Shown: in pieces, positions 1-6,462 of the stretch
Layout: every line of letters begins with the position of its first letter
Position numbering within the stretch: the stretch's first letter is position 1
Source: Fibrobacterota bacterium
Lineage (GTDB): Bacteria > Fibrobacterota > Chitinivibrionia > Chitinivibrionales > JANQEN01
Assembly: GCA_030619215.1 (NCBI GenBank)
Contig: JAUXBV010000042.1
Location: 1 to 11,805, forward strand
Reading direction: 5' to 3'
DNA: 11,805 bases
Position numbers and translations under genes: made by a program
Notes under the pieces: model-generated
Seen by the model: only the letters and a program-made list of their open reading frames with translations
Database searches by the model: none
What the model was told of the DNA's origin: nothing

Positions 1-22
1 AAAAAAGACTATATTATAAGTT

Positions 23-46
23 AAGTGTCTGGGGACGGAGACGCTT
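23..46. repeat. short GC-rich hairpin
   Basis: AAGTGTCT (23-30) pairs with AGACGCTT (39-46) through 8 base pairs, one of them G-T, around the loop GGGGACGG. It stands out against AT-rich surroundings and resembles short REP-like palindromes found between genes. No T-run follows on either strand, so it is not an obvious terminator. Its role is unknown. Confidence 0.4.
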
Positions 47-182
47 TAGTGCTTTAATAAAAATCGATTTAATTTATTAGCGAGCATTTATTACAATACG
101 GAATTATATTATTGCAAAGCGGTGTTATGAGTTTTTATAAGATTTTTTGCAAGAAGTTATGAATTATTAGCGAAAAAACGTT

Positions 183-255
183 TCCCAACAAAAACGTTAC
201 AGCTTATGGGTGTGTTTAGCATGGGAGAAACCCAAAGCTGAACTTCGCGTTGTGG
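183..255 (+). repeat. attC-like folded site 1 (left edge of the vapBC cassette)
   Basis: An imperfect 73-bp palindrome. CAGCTT-A-TGGGT (200-211) pairs with ACCCAAAGCTG (230-240), leaving A206 unpaired on the left arm. AACG (193-196) pairs with CGTT (248-251). The left end TCCCAAC (183-189) is close to the integron R'' consensus RYYYAAC. The right end GTTGTGG (249-255), preceded by GC, occupies the place of R' (GTTRRRY) but departs from the consensus. Size, arm layout and the extra base on the left arm are those expected of attC. No integrase gene is in the window, so the assignment rests on structure only. Confidence 0.5.
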
Positions 256-425
256 GTATATATTAATAATAGACGAAGAAAAGAGCTAAAACATGAAACT
301 TTACTTTCTTCATCTCTTCGCTTAACGAGATTCTTACTGTAAATTGCTGCTATTATCCCTTTTTTCGTACACATATACTCATAGAATTAATTTTGTGTGC
401 AAAAAATTTATTTATATAATTTTTC

Positions 426-454
426 TTGAAATCACACATCATTTTGTGTATATT
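426..454 (+). promoter_or_regulatory. probable vapBC promoter
   Basis: TTGAAA (426-431) and TATATT (449-454) are separated by 17 bp, a good sigma-70-type match. Transcription would start near 460, leaving a leader of about 15 nt that is almost entirely ribosome binding site. A second possible -10, TATAAT at 415-420, has only a poor -35 (near 392-398). The region is AT-rich, so chance matches are likely. Confidence 0.45.
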
Positions 455-461
455 TATGTGT
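434..461 (+). promoter_or_regulatory. candidate vapBC autoregulatory operator
   Basis: ACACAT (434-439) and ATGTGT (456-461) form an inverted repeat with a 16-bp spacer that brackets the proposed -10 box. The octamer TTTTGTGT also occurs twice, at 391-398 and 442-449. VapBC complexes usually repress their own promoter by binding inverted repeats through the antitoxin's DNA-binding domain. The position fits that, but binding is inferred. Confidence 0.35.
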
Positions 462-476
462 AGGAGGTGATTTCTT

Positions 477-677
477 ATGGCAACAAATTTAGATATTGAT
501 TCTTCCCTGATTGAGGAAGCTCGTATTATTAGTGGTAAACCAACAAAAAAAGCCGCTGTTATTGAAGCGCTAAATGAGTATATTCAAAGGCGGAAGCAAT
601 TGAAAATTACCAATTTTTTTGGTAAAATTGAATATGATTCTAAATATGACTATAAAAAGCAAAGACATGTAAAATGA
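477..677 (+). CDS. vapB: VapB-type antitoxin
   Basis: A 66-residue antitoxin of a type II toxin-antitoxin pair. Residues 1-40 (MATNLDID..., then SLIEEARIISGKPTKKAAV and ALNEYIQRRK) follow the pattern of the VapB ribbon-helix-helix family: a short beta strand and two helices that dimerise and bind DNA. The basic, aromatic tail (about 41-66, with NFFGKIEYD) is where such antitoxins usually wrap and block the toxin active site. The start is set by a near-perfect Shine-Dalgarno sequence, AGGAGGTGA at 462-470, six bases before the ATG. It overlaps the toxin gene by 4 bases (ATGA), so translation is probably coupled. The pair is noticeably AT-richer than the large minus-strand genes, consistent with horizontal transfer. 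Confidence 0.85.
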   Translation: MATNLDIDSSLIEEARIISGKPTKKAAVIEALNEYIQRRKQLKITNFFGKIEYDSKYDYKKQRHVK

Positions 678-1084
678 AAACCCTTATCGATACTTGCATT
701 TGGTCAGAGGCTTTACGACATAAAAAGAAAAGATCCCTCTCCGGAAATACTGCTGAGCTGATTGAATTAATAAAAGAAGCACGAGCTGAAATAATTGGAG
801 CAATAAGACAAGAAATTTTATCAGGTATTAAGTCCAAGAAACAATTTGAGGAATTACGTGAGCAACTTAAGGAATTTAAAGATTTAGAAGTTATTACATC
901 AGATTATGAAAAAGCAGCAGAAAACTTTAACACCTTACGCTCGAAAGGGATACAAGGTTCAAACACAGATTTTTTAATATGCGCAGTAGCAGAAAGACTA
1001 GGAATTCCAATATATACGACTGATAAAGACTTCTTAAGTTTTGCAAAACATCTCCCGATCCAACTATATATACCACGCCCTTAA
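674..1084 (+). CDS. vapC: VapC-type PIN-domain ribonuclease toxin
   Basis: A 136-residue PIN-domain protein, the usual length for VapC toxins. The acidic residues that coordinate the active-site metal are all visible: Asp6 in the opening LIDTCIW, Glu47 in RQEIL, Asp99 in NTDFLICAVAERLG, and Asp117 in YTTDKDF. PIN toxins are Mg2+-dependent RNases that typically cut tRNA or rRNA and halt translation when free of antitoxin. The exact target cannot be read from the sequence. The ATG lies inside the vapB stop (ATGA), and no good ribosome binding site precedes it, so expression probably depends on coupling to vapB. The intact active site argues for a working toxin. No obvious terminator follows; the attC-like site starts 42 bases after the stop. 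Confidence 0.88.
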   Translation: MKTLIDTCIWSEALRHKKKRSLSGNTAELIELIKEARAEIIGAIRQEILSGIKSKKQFEELREQLKEFKDLEVITSDYEKAAENFNTLRSKGIQGSNTDFLICAVAERLGIPIYTTDKDFLSFAKHLPIQLYIPRP

Positions 1085-1126
1085 TTACTGATAATTCAAG
1101 CTATACTATGTAGTATTTACGACGAG

Positions 1127-1202
1127 CCACAACCGGAAAATTGAAGCTGAGGGGTGGGCGTATGACGTTGGCGTACCCATAGCTCAATTTCCGCGGTTTC
1201 CG
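1127..1202 (+). repeat. attC-like folded site 2 (right edge of the vapBC cassette)
   Basis: An imperfect 76-bp palindrome. GGAAAATTGAAGCT (1135-1148) pairs with AGCTCAATTTCC (1181-1192). The left arm carries two extra bases: A1144 and one A of the 1137-1140 run. AACC (1131-1134) pairs with GGTT (1195-1198). Unpaired extra bases confined to one arm are a hallmark of attC folding, and site 1 has its extra base on the same side. The left core CCACAAC (1127-1133) is the exact reverse complement of the right core of site 1. The right core GTTTCCG (1196-1202) deviates from GTTRRRY. Both sites share the inner AGCT...GGGT...ACCC...AGCT layout and a TTC(C)GCG run before the right core. Confidence 0.5.
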
Positions 1203-1264
1203 AAACCTGATGCTGCGGTACAAGGTGCTGATTTATCAGTACCCAGTGCAAATTTATTTGTATA

Positions 1265-1340
1265 AGTGGTTGTACCAAAGGTATAACTCAAAGTGCTATA
1301 GCTACTTTTTGTTTATATGAGCTATAGTCTGACAACCACT
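1265..1340. repeat. 76-bp nested inverted repeat
   Basis: The outer arms AGTGGTTGT (1265-1273) and ACAACCACT (1332-1340) match over 9 of 9 bases. The inner arms CTATAGCT (1296-1303) and AGCTATAG (1320-1327) match over 8 of 8. The cores run GTT...AAC, opposite to attC, so this is not simply a third attC site. There is no open reading frame inside. It may be a small non-autonomous element or a structured RNA; its identity is unknown. Confidence 0.5.
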
Positions 1341-1391
1341 ATAGTAAAATATTCATATCCAATGCAAAATATTAATTCTTAAATATAGAAA

Positions 1392-1425
1392 GGAGCAGCT
1401 GCCAGAGGGTTTGGGCACCTGCTCC
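1392..1425 (-). terminator. probable rho-independent terminator of the minus-strand operon
   Basis: Read on the minus strand, GGAGCAGGTGCC (1425-1414) pairs with GGCAGCTGCTCC (1403-1392): 12 positions with one C-C/G-G mismatch and a 10-base loop. It is followed by TTTCTATATTT. The stem is long and GC-rich and lies 57 bases past the stop of the 49-residue gene, a sensible end for the VIT-VWA operon. The T-run is interrupted, which lowers confidence slightly. Confidence 0.6.
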
Positions 1426-1482
1426 ATCGGGGTGGGGCCTGTTACTTATATGCGCACATCAAGGGAATCCTCCCCATTTTTA

Positions 1483-1632
1483 TTACATAACAAGAGAGAA
1501 AATTTTATAAAAGAATAAAATGACAAAAACCAGATAAATTATTGCCCAAATAGGCATGTAATAATTGAGATTAGGATGGGACACATTCCTGTTTGAGTGA
1601 AGTATTATTTTAGTCGTATCTAATGGTTGCAT
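1483..1632 (-). CDS. 49-residue single-pass membrane miniprotein
   Basis: An open frame of 49 codons from ATG at 1632-1630 to TAA at 1485-1483. Its ribosome binding site is among the best in the window: GGAAGGAGGG, ending six bases before the ATG. Residues 1-23 (MQPLDTTKIILHSNRNVS...) are polar. Residues about 24-48 (YYMPIWAIIYLVFVILFFYK and onward) form one clear hydrophobic helix. It lies 60 bases downstream of the second VIT-VWA gene on the same strand and just before the terminator, so it is probably the last gene of that operon. I recognise no family. It could be a small accessory subunit or an envelope stress peptide, but nothing in the sequence decides this. Confidence 0.6.
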   Translation of the reverse strand: MQPLDTTKIILHSNRNVSHPNLNYYMPIWAIIYLVFVILFFYKIFSLVM

Positions 1633-1692
1633 GATATCCCTCCTTCCAAAATTGTGAAATACTTTTTAGTTGATAGAGGTGATAAAAATCTT

Positions 1693-3810
1693 TTACTTAA
1701 TCAGCCTCATTTTCATCATCTTAATAACATTTCCAGCCTTAAGCATTGCAATATAAAATCCACTTCCCAAACTTTTACCGTTTTCATCTTTCCCATACCA
1801 TTTCACTGAGAAGTTTCCGCCCGCTGTCATTTCGTTCATCAGGGTATTTACCAGTTTGCCCTTTGAGTCAAATATCTTGAGCTGCAGGGAAACCGCCTTT
1901 TGGGATCTTGGTACTGAGAACTTTATGGTTGTAATGTTTTTAAAAGGATTGGGAAAGTTCTGATACAGCTTTACGGCGTTTGCATAGGGGATAGTTTTAT
2001 CCTGTACTGATGTCGGGTTATCATCTATTACTATAAAAGAGGTAAAGGGTGTAATGATGCAGTATCTTTTTCCAAGGTATTTAACGGCATTAACAAGCTC
2101 CGGCACTTTTCCATAAATTTCAATCTCATCAAGCAAAAAATCGATTTTAGCGGAAGCCCACATACGAGCCACAAAGGGGTGGTTGGGCATGTCTGATGGA
2201 AATGTGAGGTCGTTTGATAATGAAAAAGGTTGAGAACCTATATTTCCGGAGAAGGTTATTTTGAATGTGCCGGTGTTTCTGTAACGTCCCAGTATTGTTA
2301 GCTGAGCGCTCGCATAAAGATTCGGGATTGTTCTGGGGAATATATCGTATTTGTCAAACCCGTCATAGTCAATGGAGATATTTTTAATAAGCGGATAGGA
2401 GATTTTTTTCATAAAGCTCTCCATAACGATATCGATGCTGTCGTCCTCCATTATCATTATTGAGAAGCCGCTGTTCTGTTTGGCTAAAAGCTTTAAAAAT
2501 GATTCTTCCGCTTCGTCACCGATGCCAAAAGTAAATATAGACACACTGTCTGAATTGTATTTTGCAACAGTATCAATAACACTTTCAGCGCTCGTACTAA
2601 TCGGCCAGGTCGGTTTCCCATCGGTAAGAAATACAAGGGCATTTACGCTTGTATCATCCCAGGTGCTATTCAATGAAACCTTAAAGGCATCCTCCATGTT
2701 TGTCATGCCTACCTCTCCAAGTTCGTTAATAAATTTATGCGCCTCTTCCCGGGTAGCATAAGAGTCTGCGCCGACAAGATCGTTTTTAAAAGGATGCGTG
2801 CCTGTATTAAAAGCAACTATGTTAAACATGTCCTTCGGATTAAGCATGTCTACCATGGCGTTTAAGGATTTACGGAGCTGTTCAATTCTGTCTCCCGCCA
2901 TGGAGCTTGATATATCCGCTACAAAGGCAACATTCTTTTTTATAACTTGCGACTGAGATATGTTATCCGGAGGAGTTACCCACAGCAGGTAGTATGAGTC
3001 ATCGCCGGCACTGTCAAAAAACATGGCGCTGTCCGTATTCGGGGCATAGGTTAGGTGGTTTAATTCAAAATCATCGTTTTTCGGTTGATATAAAAGTTTG
3101 AGGTCTTTTTCCGAATGGGCATTCTCTTCGCCATAGGTTACCTGATATTCATAGCCTGATATTTTATTAATAACGATTCCGCTTGTATTGTCATGGGTTG
3201 GCGATATTAGTGACAATATCTCTTTCTGCGAAGAGAGACCTATTGAGATGGACGCTCTTTCAACCGGTTTGGATGATAAATTAACGGTTTTCATAAAGAA
3301 TTTGTATTCAATATTTCCATTGTCATAGGGCAGCAGTTCCGTATATGTAATCTCTATGCGTCTTTCGCTCATTTGATGCCCATCCGGTTCTATTGGAAAT
3401 ACCGAGAGCTTGAATATGTTATCGCCCATATATTCAAGCAGAGCAGGGTCAATGAGTTTTTTTACCGTATTCTCGTAGATCGACTGCGCAGTATCAGAAT
3501 CCATAACCTGGGCTTGTATGGGGACACCATTTACCCAGAGAATAAGCTCCATAACGATAGCGTTTTCCGGAAGGGGGAAGAAAAAGATTCCTTCCAGCCG
3601 CTGGTTTGTCTCGTTTTTAAAGGTCTGGTCAACATGGGTTACAGCCATCTGGTCGGTAATGGTGACAGTTGCGTCGTAATTTTTTAACCAGAGCGGGAAG
3701 TAGCTGTTGTTGGTCAGGGGCCTGCGTGCGTATAAAGACCCTATTGCAAAAATGCTTTCAGTGATGAGAAGCAGTGTGATTGCAGTTGCAAAGAACATTT
3801 TTTTTAACAT
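1693..3810 (-). CDS. secreted VIT-VWA protein with C-terminal sorting-like domain (copy 2)
   Basis: A 705-residue exported protein built like inter-alpha-trypsin inhibitor heavy chains. A signal peptide covers about residues 1-22 (MLKKMFFATAITLLLITE...). A VIT domain follows at about 40-170, then a von Willebrand A domain at about 290-470 with an intact metal-binding (MIDAS) site: DISSS at 299-303, Thr370 in GMTN, and Asp397 in LTDG. TPFTSFIVID near 587-597 matches a motif common in bacterial VIT-VWA proteins. The last 90 residues start with YQNFPNPF and end GSGFYIAMLKAG...MRLIK, a FlgD-like / T9SS type A sorting-like domain. The start at 3810 is chosen over an ATG 12 codons upstream because AAAAGGAGA precedes it at proper spacing and it gives a clean signal peptide. 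It lies 50 bases after the previous gene, probably in one operon. Likely role, by inference: metal-dependent surface adhesion. Confidence 0.82.
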   Translation of the reverse strand: MLKKMFFATAITLLLITESIFAIGSLYARRPLTNNSYFPLWLKNYDATVTITDQMAVTHVDQTFKNETNQRLEGIFFFPLPENAIVMELILWVNGVPIQAQVMDSDTAQSIYENTVKKLIDPALLEYMGDNIFKLSVFPIEPDGHQMSERRIEITYTELLPYDNGNIEYKFFMKTVNLSSKPVERASISIGLSSQKEILSLISPTHDNTSGIVINKISGYEYQVTYGEENAHSEKDLKLLYQPKNDDFELNHLTYAPNTDSAMFFDSAGDDSYYLLWVTPPDNISQSQVIKKNVAFVADISSSMAGDRIEQLRKSLNAMVDMLNPKDMFNIVAFNTGTHPFKNDLVGADSYATREEAHKFINELGEVGMTNMEDAFKVSLNSTWDDTSVNALVFLTDGKPTWPISTSAESVIDTVAKYNSDSVSIFTFGIGDEAEESFLKLLAKQNSGFSIMIMEDDSIDIVMESFMKKISYPLIKNISIDYDGFDKYDIFPRTIPNLYASAQLTILGRYRNTGTFKITFSGNIGSQPFSLSNDLTFPSDMPNHPFVARMWASAKIDFLLDEIEIYGKVPELVNAVKYLGKRYCIITPFTSFIVIDDNPTSVQDKTIPYANAVKLYQNFPNPFKNITTIKFSVPRSQKAVSLQLKIFDSKGKLVNTLMNEMTAGGNFSVKWYGKDENGKSLGSGFYIAMLKAGNVIKMMKMRLIK

Positions 3811-3860
3811 AACGTCTCCTTTTATTAAAGAGTGGGTTGCAAACAATACATTTCTTTTGT

Positions 3861-6173
3861 CTATTTTATTATTATCCTTTTGTTAATCTTAAAGAAGCTG
3901 TTCCGGACACAGAGTACATAAAAACCTTTCGCGATAGGACTTCCGGATAAATCATTCATATTCCAGGTCCAGTTGAAATTCTGTTTTGCAAGGTCGGCAA
4001 TTCTCCAGCGCATGACAATTCTGCCTTTCAGGTCAAAAATGGTGACATAGCCGTTTATGTGATTTTGAGGAACATTGGTCAATGAAAGTTGAATAGAATT
4101 ACCGAGATGGTTTAAACGTAATGCAGGTTTTTTAGTTGTTGAGGTTATTTCATTTATACCTGTAGTGCCGTTTGTGTCATTACCATTATTATTATTTGGT
4201 TGGTTGCTGTAATATTCCTCAGCAGAGACCCAGTTTCCGTTCTCATCCATGAGAGAATCGGCAACAGCAAGGAATGCTGTGTATTTACAGAGAACCGTAT
4301 GTGCAAGGCTCAGTTCCAGAATCTTGTCTTTATTATGTTCATCATTCTGCGCAATCTGATCATTCATGAGGTATTCGATTGTCTCACGCGCCCAGATTTT
4401 CGGCACAAAGTAACAGACTTTATTATTGTTTACAAAATGAACGTTATATGATTCTGAAACCGGCGTGGTATTTGAGTACCCGCTCAGCGTTATTGTGCGG
4501 GGGCCGCCGCTAGTATATTGGCCGAAAATTTTAATAGGCATACCATACCAGAGGCTGCTCATTTCAGAGCAGACGATGCTTGTCGGTATATCGGGGCTGC
4601 CCCAGTCAATAGAGAGATTGGAGATTTGCGGTATTCTGATACGTTTCCAGAACTCCTCAACAGTCGGGGCAATATCGTCGAAATTGACAATATGCCTCCC
4701 TGCGCCACCTCCGGCTTCTGCAGCGCCGTCAATAAGCTCCTGGTTTGTTCTGGCTCCTACAGCAAAAGCAAAAACAGTAGTACTTGACGGGTCATTTTTT
4801 ATTGCAGCATACATCTCATCAACCCCGTAAATCTCTCCATCAGTTATAAGGGCGAGGATTCGAACTCTGCCGCCCGTTAAGGGTGTTTGAAGTGCCTTTT
4901 GCACTCCGGCAAGCATTTCCGTTCCGCCGCTTGCATCAAGCTGGTCGATCCAACTGTGTGCGGTGGCAAGGTTCTCCGCAGTAGCCGGTTGCGGCTCGGG
5001 GAAGAGAGATGTGTGTGTGCTGTTAAAAGCAAGAAGTGAAATCCGGTCGTCGGGAGTTGCCTTGTCAAGCATCTTATGAACTACTTCACGGGCAAGCACG
5101 ATTGGGTTCCCGCCCATTGATCCGGATCTATCAATGACAAATACTATATCTATTAATTGCGGAGCCTGTCCTGTATCATGAAGGTCAGGATAAATCTGCA
5201 TGGCAAAATAACCGTCTTTGCCGTCATTATAGGAGAGCAGGCTGACATCCCGCTGCGCCTCCTCCCTGCTGAAACGGACAACAATATCGTTGTTGGGGAT
5301 TGTCGGTTTGCTTTTCAGGAGTATAAGCGACGGGTTTACACCGTCAGGGAAATGCTCGTCCTGCGAGATGAGATCATAGTTAATAGCGGTCTGTTCTGTA
5401 ATGATGGGATGGATTGTTACCTCATGAGTAGGACAGGACAGGTTGTTGATTTTATACGGAGCCAAAATCAGGACATAAAACTCAAGGCTTGCCCCGGGTC
5501 TTTCATGCGGAAATTCAATTATCGGGTCCAGCGGGTTATCACCGTACCTGTCTTCCGCAATGGTTGTCGGGAAATTGAAATCAAACTTTTCCATATCATA
5601 TACAAGTGGTGTGCTGAAGGTGATGGTTATCTTTACACTGTCTTTTGGTGGAATGTTGCAGATATTCTGAACAAATATCCCGTCCTGTACCTGTGTAAGA
5701 AGCGAAGCCTGCATACCCTGTGCGTTTGCAGTGTCATAGATATTTTGCGCAGTCTCCTTTTTCATGATCTCCGCATGATACAGGCCCTTGCTTGTTCTGA
5801 AATCCATCCCGTGTACTGCCCCGTCATTCGGGAGAGGGAAAACATAGGTAGCATCAAAAGGAAGATTGAATGGATTGTTGAAAATCTGTGTTACTTTTCC
5901 ATGTGCAAAACCGTCACCAATTATAACCTTTACAACGGTCTTTACAGATGGAATTACCACCTCTTCCTTTGTGCTGTCCGGCACCTTAATGGATATTTCT
6001 CCATTACCAAGATAGAGTGTATCCCCGACATGAAATGAGGTATCGCTGACAGTATCAGCAGGTGTGGGGACATATCCGACACAGGTTCCTTCCTTGAGGC
6101 TGTCGGCAGGAATTGAGGCATAAAGCGATGAAACAAGTATTATGATTGAAAAGAGTGATGAAATGGTTCTCAT
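3861..6173 (-). CDS. secreted VIT-VWA protein with C-terminal sorting-like domain (copy 1)
   Basis: A 770-residue exported protein with the same architecture as its downstream neighbour but clearly diverged. A signal peptide covers about 1-20 (MRTISSLFSIIILVSSLYAS). A VIT domain lies at about 75-195 and a VWA domain at about 338-510, with an intact MIDAS site: DRSGS at 348-352, Thr418 in GGTEM, and Asp445 in ITDG. HTVLCKYTAFLAV near 625-637 is the counterpart of the neighbour's TPFTSFIVI motif. An Asn/Gly/Thr-rich linker (about 657-672) leads to a C-terminal domain (about 685-770; TIFDLKGRIV, then AKGFYVLCVR) like T9SS type A sorting domains. The start follows AGGAGAGG at good spacing. The gene heads an operon with the next VIT-VWA gene and probably the miniprotein. 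A shared palindrome lies about 120 bp upstream. Its ligand cannot be told from sequence. Confidence 0.83.
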   Translation of the reverse strand: MRTISSLFSIIILVSSLYASIPADSLKEGTCVGYVPTPADTVSDTSFHVGDTLYLGNGEISIKVPDSTKEEVVIPSVKTVVKVIIGDGFAHGKVTQIFNNPFNLPFDATYVFPLPNDGAVHGMDFRTSKGLYHAEIMKKETAQNIYDTANAQGMQASLLTQVQDGIFVQNICNIPPKDSVKITITFSTPLVYDMEKFDFNFPTTIAEDRYGDNPLDPIIEFPHERPGASLEFYVLILAPYKINNLSCPTHEVTIHPIITEQTAINYDLISQDEHFPDGVNPSLILLKSKPTIPNNDIVVRFSREEAQRDVSLLSYNDGKDGYFAMQIYPDLHDTGQAPQLIDIVFVIDRSGSMGGNPIVLAREVVHKMLDKATPDDRISLLAFNSTHTSLFPEPQPATAENLATAHSWIDQLDASGGTEMLAGVQKALQTPLTGGRVRILALITDGEIYGVDEMYAAIKNDPSSTTVFAFAVGARTNQELIDGAAEAGGGAGRHIVNFDDIAPTVEEFWKRIRIPQISNLSIDWGSPDIPTSIVCSEMSSLWYGMPIKIFGQYTSGGPRTITLSGYSNTTPVSESYNVHFVNNNKVCYFVPKIWARETIEYLMNDQIAQNDEHNKDKILELSLAHTVLCKYTAFLAVADSLMDENGNWVSAEEYYSNQPNNNNGNDTNGTTGINEITSTTKKPALRLNHLGNSIQLSLTNVPQNHINGYVTIFDLKGRIVMRWRIADLAKQNFNWTWNMNDLSGSPIAKGFYVLCVRNSFFKINKRIIIK

Positions 6174-6293
6174 GTTTCCTCTCCTTTTGTTAAATTTGAA
6201 TATTATGTTATTTTTTAGAAAACAAGCTTTATTAATAATTTACTATAATTTAGGGAGTTTTTCGACAGTAAAAGTGGGAAAAAATGCAAAAAA

Positions 6294-6312
6294 TGTTTTC
6301 TATCAGAAAACA
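6294..6312. promoter_or_regulatory. 19-bp palindrome upstream of the VIT-VWA operon
   Basis: TGTTTTC (6294-6300), a 5-base spacer TATCA, then GAAAACA (6306-6312). The arms and spacing are identical to the palindrome at 11369-11387 upstream of the TIGR02147-family gene; over 21 bases the two sites agree at 18. It lies 121 bases before the start codon, in the 289-bp gap 6174-6462, which otherwise shows only AT-rich sequence and a weak CTATTT/AAATAG stem (6374-6392). It could be a repressor operator or a small RNA stem. Confidence 0.5.
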
Positions 6313-6462
6313 GCAAAACGGGTTTGTTTTATATATAACTTTTTTGAAATTAATCACTTATAAAATGGGTTGGCTATTTTCCATTGAAATAGGAGTTAAA
6401 AATTCTGGAAACAAGTTACCAATGTTATAAAGGGTAAAAATTTAAGTGAAAAAAGAAAGGAA

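Larger units (their letters stand above)
1..476. other. non-coding AT-rich region upstream of vapBC
   Basis: I see no convincing gene here on either strand. It holds a small GC-rich hairpin (23-46), a loose repeat in which TTATTAGCGA occurs at 74-83 and again at 164-173, an attC-like folded site (183-255), a weak inverted repeat of GAAGAAAAG / CTTTCTTC type around 270-315, and the vapBC promoter region (about 390-461). The long leader before vapB fits a cassette that carries its own promoter. Confidence 0.6.
250..1196 (+). mobile_element. putative integron gene cassette carrying vapBC
   Basis: In an integron cassette, the R'' core of its own attC is complementary to the bases at its 5' end. 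Here the right core of site 1 is GTTGTGG (249-255) and the left core of site 2 is CCACAAC (1127-1133), an exact 7-base reverse complement. Taking the crossover as G^TT gives a 947-bp unit with one complete toxin-antitoxin pair, its own promoter, and an attC-like site downstream in the expected orientation. Toxin-antitoxin cassettes are well known in chromosomal integrons. No intI or attI is visible, and no third attC with the matching core (CGGAAAC) follows. It would therefore be an isolated cassette or part of an integrase-less attC cluster. Chance palindromes remain the alternative. Confidence 0.45.
1085..1482. other. non-coding region rich in inverted repeats
   Basis: No gene is supported on either strand. 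In order it holds: attC-like site 2 (1127-1202); the small palindrome GGTTTC-C-GAAACC (1195-1207) at the site's right edge; a stem of 8 pairs GGTGCTGA/TCAGTACC with loop TTTA (1224-1243); a 76-bp inverted repeat (1265-1340); and a strong hairpin that ends the minus-strand operon (1392-1425). The short GC-rich stretch around 1428-1475 (GGGGTGGGG against CCTCCCC) may also fold. Confidence 0.6.

Noticed and set aside
1380..1490. A riboswitch or small structured RNA on the + strand
   Set aside because: The main stem is better explained as a minus-strand terminator with a T-run; no known riboswitch core could be matched and no + strand gene follows.
3811..3846. Upstream ATG adding 12 residues to the second VIT-VWA protein
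   Set aside because: The ATG at 3810 has AAAAGGAGA at correct spacing and begins a clean signal peptide; the upstream extension would spoil it.
5157..6038. A 293-codon open frame on the + strand
   Set aside because: It lies wholly opposite the first VIT-VWA gene, has no domain features, and is a shadow of that gene.
6142..6363. A 73-codon + strand frame over the VIT-VWA gene start and leader
   Set aside because: No ribosome binding site, AT-rich low-complexity translation, and it overlaps the minus-strand start and the shared palindrome.
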